A program made the position numbers and the translations under genes. This document shows positions 24,373 to 32,864 of a DNA stretch of 39,811 bases, in pieces (the stretch's first letter is position 1; every line of letters starts with the position of its first letter). The stretch spans positions 1 through 39,811 of the forward strand of contig JAICWC010000014.1 in NCBI GenBank assembly GCA_025934995.1, in the 5' to 3' direction. This DNA comes from Thermoleophilia bacterium. GTDB lineage: Bacteria; Actinomycetota; Thermoleophilia; Gaiellales; Gaiellaceae. The notes under the pieces are model-generated. The model did not search any database, was not told the DNA's origin, and saw only the letters and a list, made by a program, of their open reading frames with translations.

Positions 24373-26907
24373 CTACTCGTACTGGAGCGCGTCGAGCACG
24401 TTCAGCCGCGCTGCGCGGCGCGCGGGGAAGATCGCTGCGATCAATCCCGCGATCACCGCCGCGATTACGAAGACGACGATCGTCACCCACGGGACCGTGA
24501 ATGCCGGGTACTTGATCGCCCGCCCGACGAGCGCGCCGAGGCCGACGCCGATCGGAATGCCGAGTGACGCGCCGATCAGTGCGGTGACGACGCTCTCGTG
24601 CCGAATCATGTTGCGCACCTGCCGACGCGACATGCCCACGGCGCGGAGCATCCCGAGCTCGCGCGTCCGTTCGAACACGGTCAGGATCAGGGTGTTCACG
24701 ATGCCGAAGAGCGAAACGACGATCGAGAGCGAGAGCAGCACGTAGAGCAGGTTCAGCAACAGGTCGATTCCGCGCTCCTGGTTCTTCTTGAACTCGCTCT
24801 CGGTTTGGAGCTTCGCGTCCGGATACGACGCGAGCGCCGCGTTCAGGCGCACGGTGTTCGCGTCGGTGACGCCGCCGCGGACGCGGATGAACGAGAAGAG
24901 GTTCGTCGGATTCGGGTACGCGCGATCGAAGAGGGAGTTCGGGATCGTGACGTCCGCGAACGGCGAGCCGCCCTTGGGGGGATCGATGATCCCGCGCACG
25001 CGGACATGAAGCACGCGGCCGCTCGGCGCCTCGAGCGTCAGCTTCGACCCGACCTGCAGGTGATGTGACTTCGCGTAGTCCTTCGACACGAAGGGCGGCG
25101 TCAGGGTGCCGGCGGCCATCTTGATCCTGATCACCTTGCGGATTTGCGCATTCGCGCCCGTCAGCGGAATCCGCTTGCCGAACAGGCGTGCGTCACCGGC
25201 CCGCACCGGCGCCACCGCCGTCACGCCCGGGACGTGGACGAGCGCGTTCGCGGAGTCGATGCCGGTGGGGATGAAGCCGTTCTGCGACGTCAGTGCGTAG
25301 TCGGCGTTGAAGAGCGCGTTCACGGAGCTCTCGAAGCGCGTCTTCAGCCCGGCGGCGAGGACCGCGACGACGGTGACGAGCGCAAGGCCGATCATCAGCG
25401 CGGACGCCGTGGCCGCCGTGCGGGCAGGGGCGCGCATCGCGTTGTTGCGTGCGAGGGCGCCGGCTGCGCCGCCGAAGCGCGCGCCGGGCGCTCCGAGCCG
25501 CGAGGCGAGCGGTCGGACGAGCCGCGGCGCCGTCATTGCGACGCCGACGAAGATCAGCAGGACGCCTGCGCCGATCGCGATCAGCCGCTGCTTCGTCGCT
25601 GCGCTGTCTGCGAGCCCGCCGAAGAGCAGGAGGGCTACCGCGAGCGCCGTCGTCGCGAGCGCGAGGGGCAGGCCGAGCCGCGCAAAACGCCCGGGCGGCA
25701 GGAGTGCGCCCTCACGCACCGCGGCGATCGGCTCGACTCGTGTCGCACGCACGGCCGGCCTCAGCGAGGCGACGAGCGTGACCAGCGTGCCGAGCACGAG
25801 CGAGACGACGATCGTCCGCGTTGCGAACACCGTGCCGGCCTTCGGCAGGTCGATCCCGAACGAGACGAACAGCTGGTTCAGGAGCTTTGCCAGCCCGAGA
25901 CCGGCGAACAAGCCGACGAGCGAAGCGAGGAAGCCGATCACGAGCGCCTCGACGATCACCGAGCCGAGGACTTGCCGGCGCGTCGCGCCCAGGGTGCGCA
26001 ACGTCGCGAACTCCCGCGTGCGCTGCGCGATCGTGATCGAGAGCGTGTTCGCGATCACGAAGCTGCCCACGAAAAGGGCGATGCCGGCGAACGCGAGCAG
26101 GAAGTCGGAGATGATCGACGTGAAGGTCGACGTGTTGCTCGTGTCCTCCTTCGCCTGCGCTGTGCCGCTGCGCACCTCCGCCGTCGGCGGCAGCACCTGC
26201 TGGATCTCGCCGAGCAGCTTGGAGCTCTGCACGCCCGCCTTCGACGCGACATAGATCGCGTCGAGCTTCCCTTCCTTGTGGAAGATCCGCTGCCCGGTCG
26301 CGAGGTCGAAGACCGCGAGCGACGTGCCGCCGATCGAGGCCGCGCCCAGCTTGACGACGCCGACGATCCGGTACGTGTGCGCGGCGCCGCTCGCGACCGC
26401 CCCGATCGACTGGCCGACGGCGAAGTTCTGCTTGTTCGCGGTGGCGGTGTCGATCGCGATCTCGCTGCCGTTCTGCGGCCAGCGGCCCGTGACGAGCTTG
26501 AGCGGGTCGAGCTTGCTGTTCGCGCGCTTCGGGTCGATGCCGAAGCCGAGCCCGCCCGCGTGCACCGCGAGCACCTTGCCGTCGCGGCCGACGAGGAGCG
26601 TCGGATAGGCGACGTTCCCGCCTGCATCGGCGACGTCGGGCAGCTGTCGCACGCGCCGGAGCAGAGACGCCGAGAACGACGGCGCGAGCCCGGGCTGCTG
26701 CGCGTTGCCGCCGATCGCGCTCTTGCCCGAGATGACGGCGTCCGCGTTCTGGTAGACGGTGGAGAAGAGGCCGTTGAAGCCGGCCTTGATCGTGTCGGTC
26801 AGGACGTACGTCCCGCTGACCATCGCGATCCCGAGCACGATCGCGACGGCGGTCAGCGTCGCGCGCAGCTTGCGGCCGAGGAGGCCCTTGAGCGCGACGC
26901 CGATCAC
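24373..26907 (-). CDS. ABC transporter permease, FtsX/MacB-like, duplicated core
   Basis: 844-aa inner-membrane permease with two FtsX-type repeats. An N-terminal helix (LRATLTAVAIVLGIAMVSG) is followed by a large extracytoplasmic domain and three helices, then the arrangement is repeated, ending in a three-helix bundle with NTLILTVFERTRELGMLRAVG. Such permeases pair with MacB/LolD-type ATPases and move lipoproteins, peptides or macrolides, or transmit mechanical signals; the substrate is unknown. GTG 26907 overlaps the ATPase stop (GTGA). Confidence 0.92.
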   Translation of the reverse strand: MIGVALKGLLGRKLRATLTAVAIVLGIAMVSGTYVLTDTIKAGFNGLFSTVYQNADAVISGKSAIGGNAQQPGLAPSFSASLLRRVRQLPDVADAGGNVAYPTLLVGRDGKVLAVHAGGLGFGIDPKRANSKLDPLKLVTGRWPQNGSEIAIDTATANKQNFAVGQSIGAVASGAAHTYRIVGVVKLGAASIGGTSLAVFDLATGQRIFHKEGKLDAIYVASKAGVQSSKLLGEIQQVLPPTAEVRSGTAQAKEDTSNTSTFTSIISDFLLAFAGIALFVGSFVIANTLSITIAQRTREFATLRTLGATRRQVLGSVIVEALVIGFLASLVGLFAGLGLAKLLNQLFVSFGIDLPKAGTVFATRTIVVSLVLGTLVTLVASLRPAVRATRVEPIAAVREGALLPPGRFARLGLPLALATTALAVALLLFGGLADSAATKQRLIAIGAGVLLIFVGVAMTAPRLVRPLASRLGAPGARFGGAAGALARNNAMRAPARTAATASALMIGLALVTVVAVLAAGLKTRFESSVNALFNADYALTSQNGFIPTGIDSANALVHVPGVTAVAPVRAGDARLFGKRIPLTGANAQIRKVIRIKMAAGTLTPPFVSKDYAKSHHLQVGSKLTLEAPSGRVLHVRVRGIIDPPKGGSPFADVTIPNSLFDRAYPNPTNLFSFIRVRGGVTDANTVRLNAALASYPDAKLQTESEFKKNQERGIDLLLNLLYVLLSLSIVVSLFGIVNTLILTVFERTRELGMLRAVGMSRRQVRNMIRHESVVTALIGASLGIPIGVGLGALVGRAIKYPAFTVPWVTIVVFVIAAVIAGLIAAIFPARRAARLNVLDALQYE

Positions 26908-27665
26908 TCGAGGTGGGCCATGACGTCGAGCACCTCTGCGGCCGTCGCGCCGCGCAGCTCGCGCACGATCAGGCCGTCGGCGAGGAAGAGCACGCGGTCG
27001 GCGATCGCCGCGGCACGCGGCTCGTGCGTGACCATCACCATCGTCTGCCCGTAGGCGTTCACCGAGTCGCGCAGCAGCTCGAGGATCTCGCCGCTCGTCT
27101 TGGAGTCGAGATTGCCCGTCGGCTCGTCGGCGAAGAGAATCGTCGGCCGAGTCACGAGCGAGCGCGCGAGCGCGACGCGCTGCTGCTGGCCACCGGAAAG
27201 CTCGGCCGGGCGGTGCGTGCGGCGGTCCGCGATCCCCGTGCGCTCGAGGAGGTCGTCGATCCACTGTTTCTCCGGCTCGACGCCGGCGATCGAGAGTGGC
27301 AGGACGACGTTCTCCTCGGCGGTCAGCATCGGAAGGAGGTTGAAGAACTGGAAGACGAAGCCGATGTGCTGCCTGCGCAGCAGCGTCAGCTGGCGGTCGA
27401 AGAGCTGCGTTATCTCCTGGCCCGCGATCGTGACCGTGCCGCTCGTCGGCTTGTCGAGGCCGGCGAGAATGTGCATGAGCGTCGACTTGCCGGAGCCCGA
27501 CGGGCCCATGACGGCGACGAGCTCGCCCGACTCCACGTCGAGCGAAACGCCGCGCAGCGCGTCGACCGCGGTTTCGCCTTCGCCGTAGCGGCGCACGACG
27601 TCGCGCGCCCGGACCACGGTCCCTTGTTGCGCCGGAGCAGGCGCTCCCTCTTGCACGACGGCCAC
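26904..27665 (-). CDS. ABC transporter ATP-binding protein, MacB/LolD type
   Basis: 253-aa ATPase. Walker A GPSGSGKST, Q-loop FQFFNLLPMLTAEEN, signature LSGGQQQR, Walker B ILFADEPTGNLD and H-loop VTHEPR are all intact. The GNLDS continuation of Walker B is typical of the MacB/LolD/FtsE group, agreeing with the adjacent permease. GTG 27665 lies 6 nt downstream of TAGCCT on the minus strand, with no Shine-Dalgarno. The start is only 4 nt downstream of the cation antiporter stop. Confidence 0.95.
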   Translation of the reverse strand: MAVVQEGAPAPAQQGTVVRARDVVRRYGEGETAVDALRGVSLDVESGELVAVMGPSGSGKSTLMHILAGLDKPTSGTVTIAGQEITQLFDRQLTLLRRQHIGFVFQFFNLLPMLTAEENVVLPLSIAGVEPEKQWIDDLLERTGIADRRTHRPAELSGGQQQRVALARSLVTRPTILFADEPTGNLDSKTSGEILELLRDSVNAYGQTMVMVTHEPRAAAIADRVLFLADGLIVRELRGATAAEVLDVMAHLE

Positions 27666-27669
27666 GAAA

Positions 27670-28698
27670 TCAGGCTAGCCAGAACCAGACGGCAACCGCG
27701 AGGAAGGAGGTGACGAGGACAGACCCTTCCCAGCGTCGCGAGCGGCCGTCGGCGACGAACAGCGCGGTAAGCGCGACCGCGCCGGCCATCGCCGTCGTCT
27801 CTTCCCAACGGAACGTCAGCGCGAGATGGTGGGAGAGCGCGAGCGAGACGAGCATGACGACCGGTGTCACGAGCAACGCGACCTGAGCGCTCGACGAGAT
27901 CGCGATCTCGCTTGCGAGCTTCATCTTCCCGGCGCGTGCGATCACGACGGCGCCGCCGTGCTCGGCAGCGTTTCCGATCACCGCCACGACGACCGCGGCG
28001 ATGAAGAACTCGGTCGCGCCGATTGCGCGCGCGAACGCCTCGAGCGAGTGCACGAGGATCTCGCTGATCACGGCGGTGAACGCCGTCGCGACGCCGAGTG
28101 CGCCGAGCGCGAGCGGAAGCGACCAGGCGCTCTCGTGCGCCTCCCCGTGCTCGGCTTGTGAGTGGCGACGCAGGTTGCGTCCCGCGATCACCAGGTACAC
28201 GACGAGTAGCGCGATCGACACAGGCACGGACGCGACGACGCCGGTGTGGTGCGAGTGTCCCGTCCAGCCGAGGATGATCGCGGGCGAGGCGATCGCGATC
28301 GCCGCGGCGCACAGGCCGATCTGTGCGAACAGCGAGCGGCGGTCGAGCTCGCAGCCGTCCTCGCCGACGACCTGCGACACGCCGAACACGAGCAGGAGGT
28401 TGGAGATCACGGAGCCGGCGAGCGATCCGAGCACGACGCCGTACAGGCCGCTGGAGACGGCGACGAGCGCGATGATCAGCTCGGGCGCGTTTCCGAAGCT
28501 CGCGTTCAGATAGCCGCCGATCCCCGGGCCGGTGTGCTCGGCCGCGTGCTCGGTCGACTCGCCGATCAGCCACGCGAGCGGGATGAGCGAGATCGCGGCG
28601 AGGACGAAGAGGGCCGTCTTCCCCGGATGGGCGAGCGCGTCGACGAGGATCGTCGCGGGCGCAAGGGCAAGCGACGCCCAGAGGATCCTGCGGGCCAA
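27670..28698 (-). CDS. Calcium/cation:proton antiporter (CaCA family)
   Basis: 342-aa membrane protein with about eleven helices. The two alpha-repeats carry the transport motifs ASFGNAPELIIALVAV and IGNAAEHGGAVVIARAG, each with the cation-binding Glu; between them an acidic loop follows the Glu/His-rich ESTEHAAEHTG. This is the CAX/ChaA type, exporting Ca2+ or other cations for protons. TTG 28698 is chosen because it lies 9 nt after TACGCT on the minus strand and directly before the first membrane helix. The open frame extends further upstream but without homology-like sequence. Confidence 0.9.
   Translation of the reverse strand: MARRILWASLALAPATILVDALAHPGKTALFVLAAISLIPLAWLIGESTEHAAEHTGPGIGGYLNASFGNAPELIIALVAVSSGLYGVVLGSLAGSVISNLLLVFGVSQVVGEDGCELDRRSLFAQIGLCAAAIAIASPAIILGWTGHSHHTGVVASVPVSIALLVVYLVIAGRNLRRHSQAEHGEAHESAWSLPLALGALGVATAFTAVISEILVHSLEAFARAIGATEFFIAAVVVAVIGNAAEHGGAVVIARAGKMKLASEIAISSSAQVALLVTPVVMLVSLALSHHLALTFRWEETTAMAGAVALTALFVADGRSRRWEGSVLVTSFLAVAVWFWLA
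27672..27677 (-). promoter_or_regulatory. Candidate leaderless -10 box for the ABC ATPase gene
   Basis: TAGCCT on the minus strand overlaps the last codons and stop of the antiporter gene and lies 6 nt before the GTG at 27665. It would allow the ABC operon to be transcribed independently of the antiporter. Confidence 0.45.
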
Positions 28699-28706
28699 AG
28701 CGGGGG

Positions 28707-28713
28707 TAGCGTA
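28707..28713. promoter_or_regulatory. Shared bidirectional -10 heptamer (antiporter / HAD hydrolase)
   Basis: TAGCGTA reads TAGCGT on the plus strand (8 nt before GTG 28721) and TACGCT on the minus strand (9 nt before TTG 28698). This is the same geometry as at 21211 and 34455. The gap between start codons is 22 bp. Confidence 0.55.
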
Positions 28714-28720
28714 ACCACCC

Positions 28721-29392
28721 GTGCTGGAGGCGGTCCTCTTCGACTGGGGCGACACGCTCGCCCGCTGGGAGTGGAGCGACGAGCTGCACGACGCCGGCCA
28801 CGCGGCGGGGTTCGCGGCGATCGGCCGCGAACCATCGCCGGAGCGCACGCGGCAGTTCCGCGCCGAGCTGCTGCCGCTCGTCGAGGAGCGTGACTATCGG
28901 GAGCTGATGCGCGAATGGTTGGCGCCGGTCGCGGAGGAGGAGCTCGACCGCTTCCTCGCGGCCGAGTACGCGGCCTGGCAGCCCGGGCATCACCTCGCGC
29001 CGACGACGCCGGTCCTGCTCGAGACGCTGCGCGACCGAGGGCTGAAGACGGGACTGATTTCCAATGGGTTCGACCCTCCCGACCTGGTGCGGGCCGAACT
29101 GTCACGGCTCGGCGTCGCGCAACTTCTCGACGTGATCGTCATGTCGGGCGACGTCGGCGTCCGGAAGCCGGATCCTGCGATCTTCCGCTACGCGCTCGAG
29201 CGACTCGGAGTCGAGCCGGAGAAGGCGCTCATGGTCGGCGACAGCGTCCCGAACGACATCGCCGGCGCAAAAGCGCTCGGGATGCGAACGTGCCAGGCGT
29301 TGTGGTTCGTGGCCGACGTCGTCGAGGAGCCGGAGCCCGACTTCCGCGCCTTCAGCCAGATGGATGTCCTGATCGCAGTTTCGCGTGCCTGA
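28721..29392 (+). CDS. HAD-superfamily hydrolase, subfamily IA
   Basis: 223-aa phosphatase-like protein. Motif I is FDWGDTL (Asp8 nucleophile; the second Asp is one position later than in DxDxT, a known IA variant). Motif II Ser is in GLISNG, motif III Lys in VRKPDPAIF, and motif IV is GDSVPNDIAGA. An alpha-helical cap lies between residues 15 and 90. The substrate is unknown. GTG start with a leaderless-type -10 at 28707. It stands alone on the plus strand, divergent from the antiporter; the next plus-strand gene is 58 nt away. Confidence 0.9.
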   Translation: MLEAVLFDWGDTLARWEWSDELHDAGHAAGFAAIGREPSPERTRQFRAELLPLVEERDYRELMREWLAPVAEEELDRFLAAEYAAWQPGHHLAPTTPVLLETLRDRGLKTGLISNGFDPPDLVRAELSRLGVAQLLDVIVMSGDVGVRKPDPAIFRYALERLGVEPEKALMVGDSVPNDIAGAKALGMRTCQALWFVADVVEEPEPDFRAFSQMDVLIAVSRA

Positions 29393-29450
29393 AAACACGG
29401 CAAAAGTCAAGTCTTGCGGAGTTCCGGGACACTGACTCACAATCCAGGCG

Positions 29451-29843
29451 ATGACTGAAGTCGCACTCCCGCTCCGGCCCCAGGACGAGGTCCTGTGCCG
29501 ACGCTGCGAGGTGCATTGCGAGAAGATCGTGTATCCGTCCGCATGCCTGGAGCGCTCCTGCCCGTTCGTCTACGCGTACGAGGAGCACGGCCACACGTTC
29601 ATGGGCTGCATGCAGAAGGTCTTCGAGGCGGAGATCGACGTCGACATGATGAGCTCCATCGAGCGCCGCCTCGACGGCTTCGGCGCCGTGCGCGCGACGA
29701 AGCGGCCGCTGCCGATGTGCCGCAGCGAGGTCGACTCGTGCTACGAGCACCGCTCGGGCGAGCTCGGCTGCATCAACCCGGAGTTCAAGGAGCTGCCGGC
29801 GGGATCGCCGACGTTCCGGGTGATCGCGCGCCTTTCCGACTGA
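29451..29843 (+). CDS. Cysteine-rich hypothetical protein, likely metal-binding
   Basis: 130 aa with nine cysteines at 16, 19, 23, 32, 37, 53, 90, 97 and 107. The N-terminal CxxCxxxC (CRRCEVHC) followed by C32 and C37 suggests a zinc or iron-sulfur site; no signal peptide is present, so structural disulfides are unlikely. I do not recognise the family. ATG 29451 is preceded by CACAAT at 7 nt, with TTGCGG 18 nt further up as a weak -35. Its 3' end overlaps the convergent MFS gene by 59 nt. Confidence 0.75.
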   Translation: MTEVALPLRPQDEVLCRRCEVHCEKIVYPSACLERSCPFVYAYEEHGHTFMGCMQKVFEAEIDVDMMSSIERRLDGFGAVRATKRPLPMCRSEVDSCYEHRSGELGCINPEFKELPAGSPTFRVIARLSD

Positions 29844-30981
29844 AGCGAAGGAGCATCGCTCCCGCAAGCGGCCCGACCGCCGCGAATGAGAACGCGAGCC
29901 GCCACGAGGAATCCGCGACTGCGGCAAACGCGGGCGTGACGACGACGATGACGAGGCCGAGCACCGTCTGCTGGAAACCGAGTGCGGCGCCGGTCTTGCC
30001 CGACCCGACCGTCTCGGCCGCCGCGGCGTAGCCGAGGGCGTTCCACGACATGGAGAGCACGCCGGCGACGACGAACGCCGGCACGAGGACGGCGAGCGGC
30101 GCATCGGTCGCCGCGGCGACCGCCGCCGTTGCTGCTGCACATGCGAAGCCGATGCTGCGGAGGAGCCCGATCCTCGACGTCCATCGGTCCGAGACGTGGC
30201 CGGACGCAATGCGTGCACCGATCGCGAGCACGTTGATCAGCGCGAGCGCGCCGCCTGCAGCATGCGTCGAGACGTGGCGATGCTCGTGCAGGAAGAGAAC
30301 GATGAAGCCGGTGATCCCCAGCTGGGCGGTGAGGTAGAGGCTCGTGCCGCTCGCGAGCAGCCAGAGCCCCCGGTCGCGCAGCGGCCGCGCGACGCGCTCG
30401 AGCTCCGGCTCCTCACGCACGGCTGCGCGCATGAAGCCGACCGCGAGCGCGGCGCCGCCGACGCACGAGACGGCGAGTGCGCGGAACGCGAGCGGCGTGC
30501 CGCCGTGCGACGCGAGGACGGGGAGGAGCGCTGCCCCGAGTGCGCCGCCGATCGGGATCGCCGTCTGACGAATGCCGAGCGCGAGCCCGAGCTCGGCCGG
30601 CGGGAACCACGCCATCACCGCGCGGCCGCTCGCTGCGTTGACGCTCGCCCCCAGCGCGCCGGCGAGGATGAGCACGAGCGTCACCGACAGATACGACCGC
30701 GTCTCCGCGGCGCCGGCGAGGGCCGCGGCGGCGCCGACGAGGCCCGCCGCGATCACCCAACGCTCGTCGAGCCGGTCGGCGAGCAGTCCCCATGGGAGCA
30801 GCGTCACCAGCATCCCGATCGAGACGCCCGCCAGGACGACGCCCGTCCGCCGGAGCGACAAGTGGTAGTCGTCGCGCAGCGCCGGTCCGAGCGCGGGCAG
30901 CGCGACGGAGGTCATCGAGAAGCTCGCCTGCGCGAGCGTCCCCGCCGCGAGGACGACCCAGCGGTAGCGCGGAGCGCTCAA
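29785..30981 (-). CDS. MFS transporter
   Basis: 398-aa major facilitator protein with about twelve helices in two six-helix halves separated by a charged loop (REEPELERVARPLRDR). Motif A-like GLLADRLDERWV follows helix 2 and GHVSDRWTSRIG is its copy in the second half. The substrate is unknown. TTG 30981 starts inside the endonuclease IV stop (TTGA), so it is probably the last gene of the AlkZ-like/nfo operon and translationally coupled to it. An alternative reading is a generic exporter that happens to be co-transcribed. Confidence 0.88.
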   Translation of the reverse strand: MSAPRYRWVVLAAGTLAQASFSMTSVALPALGPALRDDYHLSLRRTGVVLAGVSIGMLVTLLPWGLLADRLDERWVIAAGLVGAAAALAGAAETRSYLSVTLVLILAGALGASVNAASGRAVMAWFPPAELGLALGIRQTAIPIGGALGAALLPVLASHGGTPLAFRALAVSCVGGAALAVGFMRAAVREEPELERVARPLRDRGLWLLASGTSLYLTAQLGITGFIVLFLHEHRHVSTHAAGGALALINVLAIGARIASGHVSDRWTSRIGLLRSIGFACAAATAAVAAATDAPLAVLVPAFVVAGVLSMSWNALGYAAAAETVGSGKTGAALGFQQTVLGLVIVVVTPAFAAVADSSWRLAFSFAAVGPLAGAMLLRFSRKGARSPGTSAIPPAAP

Positions 30982-31847
30982 AGAGCGGAGTCGCCGGCGG
31001 AGCGGGCTCTCAGCCAAATGCCCTTCGCGAGGTCGATCTGCTCCTTGTCGGGCCCCTTCTTGTCCTTGCCTTCCACTTCGAGCACCGCGGGAAGCCCCTG
31101 GAGGCGTGGGTGGCCCAGAAAGACGCCGAGCTCTTCGCCGAGCACGCCGTCGCCGATGTTCGCGTGCCGGTCCCGATTCGAGCCGAGCGGCGCGGCGGAG
31201 TCGTTGACGTGGAGCGCGCGCAGCCGGTCGAGCCCGACGGCGTCGTCGACGTCGTCGAGCAACGCGTCGAGTTGCCCGCGGTCGGTGATGTCGACACCCG
31301 AGACGTACAGATGGCACGAGTCGAGGCAGATGCCGAGCCGCGGATGGCGGTCGAGCCGCTCGTAGATCGTCGCCAGCTCCTCGACCGAGCGGCCGATCGT
31401 CCCGCCTGCGCCCGCAGAGTTCTCCATCAGCAGCCACGTGGTGTCGTTGCAGAGCTCGAGCACCTGCTCGATCGCCGGCAGCACCTTCTCGAGCCCCTTG
31501 TCGAACCCGGCGCCGAGGTGCGAACCGACGTGGAAGACCACGGCATCGGCGCCGATGCCGCACGCAACCTCCATCGTCGTCCGCAGCGCAGTCACCGACT
31601 TCTCGTAGATCGCGTCGTCGCTCGCGGCGAAGTTGCAGAGATAGAGCGCGTGGCAGAGGACGCCCTGCAGTCCGACCTCCTCGCGCCGCGCGCGGAACCT
31701 GTCGAACGTCGCGGGGTCGTGATTCGTCGGCCGCCACTGGCGCGGGCTCTGGGTGAACACCTGCAGAGACTCGGCGCCGATCGCCTCGGCGCGGTCGACG
31801 GCGGTGTGGATCCCGCCGGCTGAGCTGAGATGCGCGCCGAGGTACAC
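30978..31847 (-). CDS. nfo: Endonuclease IV (AP endonuclease)
   Basis: Zinc-dependent TIM-barrel endonuclease that cuts 5' to abasic sites in base excision repair. 289 aa. The metal-ligand motifs are in order: LCHALYL, FHVGSH, LLMENSAG, ICLDSCHLYVSG, HVNDSAAPLGSNRDRHANIGDG and VLEVEG. GTG 31847 directly abuts the stop codon of the upstream AlkZ-like gene. Encoding an AP endonuclease behind two putative DNA glycosylases makes a coherent repair operon. Confidence 0.95.
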   Translation of the reverse strand: MYLGAHLSSAGGIHTAVDRAEAIGAESLQVFTQSPRQWRPTNHDPATFDRFRARREEVGLQGVLCHALYLCNFAASDDAIYEKSVTALRTTMEVACGIGADAVVFHVGSHLGAGFDKGLEKVLPAIEQVLELCNDTTWLLMENSAGAGGTIGRSVEELATIYERLDRHPRLGICLDSCHLYVSGVDITDRGQLDALLDDVDDAVGLDRLRALHVNDSAAPLGSNRDRHANIGDGVLGEELGVFLGHPRLQGLPAVLEVEGKDKKGPDKEQIDLAKGIWLRARSAGDSAL

Positions 31848-32864
31848 CTACCGCAACCATGCCGAAAGGCGCTCGGCCTCTGCGGCGACCTCCGCCTTCT
31901 GCGTCCGGGTTGCCGGGCCGACGTACTCGATGCTTGTGACGCCGGTCTTGTCGTAGCGCCAGATCGCGCGGACGACGCCGTCGATCAACACCGTCGGGAC
32001 GACGTCCCCGTTGGCGGCGACGATCTGTCGGCGCAGCTCGTCGGTCATCACGCGGCGTCGATCGGCGTGGCCGAGCAGCGTGTTGTCCCACTTCGGCAGG
32101 AAGCGCACGGGCGCGTGGGTGTCCGCCGGCGGCAGCGGCGCGCGGGGGACGTCGTACAGCGTCCGGCCGTCCTCGTCGCGATAGGTCGGGAGGCCGTCGA
32201 AGGCGTGCTCGACGTCGCGGATGCGGAGGCCGGACCAGTCGGCGAAGTCGGGCTTCGACGCGGGCCCGAAGGCGCGGAGGTAGCGCCGGACCAGCTCTGC
32301 GCGGGCTTCGAGGCCGTCCAGGACGGGCGGCTCGGGCGACGGGTGCAGCGTGACGCGGGGCGCGAGCTTCCACATCGCCGTCTCCGGTCCGTGCAGAAGA
32401 TGGGCGTGGCGCCGGATTGCGAACACGATCCTGCGCGCGTCGACCTCCTCGTGGCCGAGCGTCTGCACGTGCGCTATCGCGTCGTTCTGCGTCAGCGGCG
32501 CCAGCGCGCGTAGCTCGGCGAGCAGCTCGCGCGCGCGCTCGAGATGGTGCGGCTGGAACCACGTCGGCATGTCGCGCAGGGCCGCGTAGAAGAGCGGGTA
32601 GTCGCGCTTCGTGATCAGGTGGAGCGTCCCACGCATCACCGTCGGCTTCAGCGCGTCGCCGCGTTGCAACGCGCGTTCGAGGGTCGACCGCTGGAAGCCG
32701 ACGACGCGCGACCAGAGGCCGATGTAGGGGGACGGCGCCCACTGAGCCTGCAACCCCGCACAGCGCTCGATCGCCGCGAGCGGCGACAGCTTCTTCCGCT
32801 CGAGCAGGAGCTGTCGCGCGAGGGTCGCGCGGTTGAGCTCGCGCAACGTCAGGACGCGAGCCAT
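31848..32864 (-). CDS. AlkZ-like winged-helix DNA glycosylase (copy 2 in operon order)
   Basis: 338-aa member of the HTH_42 (YcaQ/AlkZ) family of winged-helix proteins, whose characterised members excise alkylated bases and unhook interstrand crosslinks. Q39-A40-Q41 in GLQAQWAPSPYIG matches the catalytic QxQ motif of AlkZ. RGTLHLITKRDYPLF and FLPKWDNTLLGHADRRRV are further family hallmarks. More than half of its residues are shared with the adjacent paralogue, pointing to tandem duplication. ATG 32864 overlaps the upstream gene by 16 nt. DNA glycosylase activity is inferred from family and motif. Confidence 0.85.
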   Translation of the reverse strand: MARVLTLRELNRATLARQLLLERKKLSPLAAIERCAGLQAQWAPSPYIGLWSRVVGFQRSTLERALQRGDALKPTVMRGTLHLITKRDYPLFYAALRDMPTWFQPHHLERARELLAELRALAPLTQNDAIAHVQTLGHEEVDARRIVFAIRRHAHLLHGPETAMWKLAPRVTLHPSPEPPVLDGLEARAELVRRYLRAFGPASKPDFADWSGLRIRDVEHAFDGLPTYRDEDGRTLYDVPRAPLPPADTHAPVRFLPKWDNTLLGHADRRRVMTDELRRQIVAANGDVVPTVLIDGVVRAIWRYDKTGVTSIEYVGPATRTQKAEVAAEAERLSAWLR

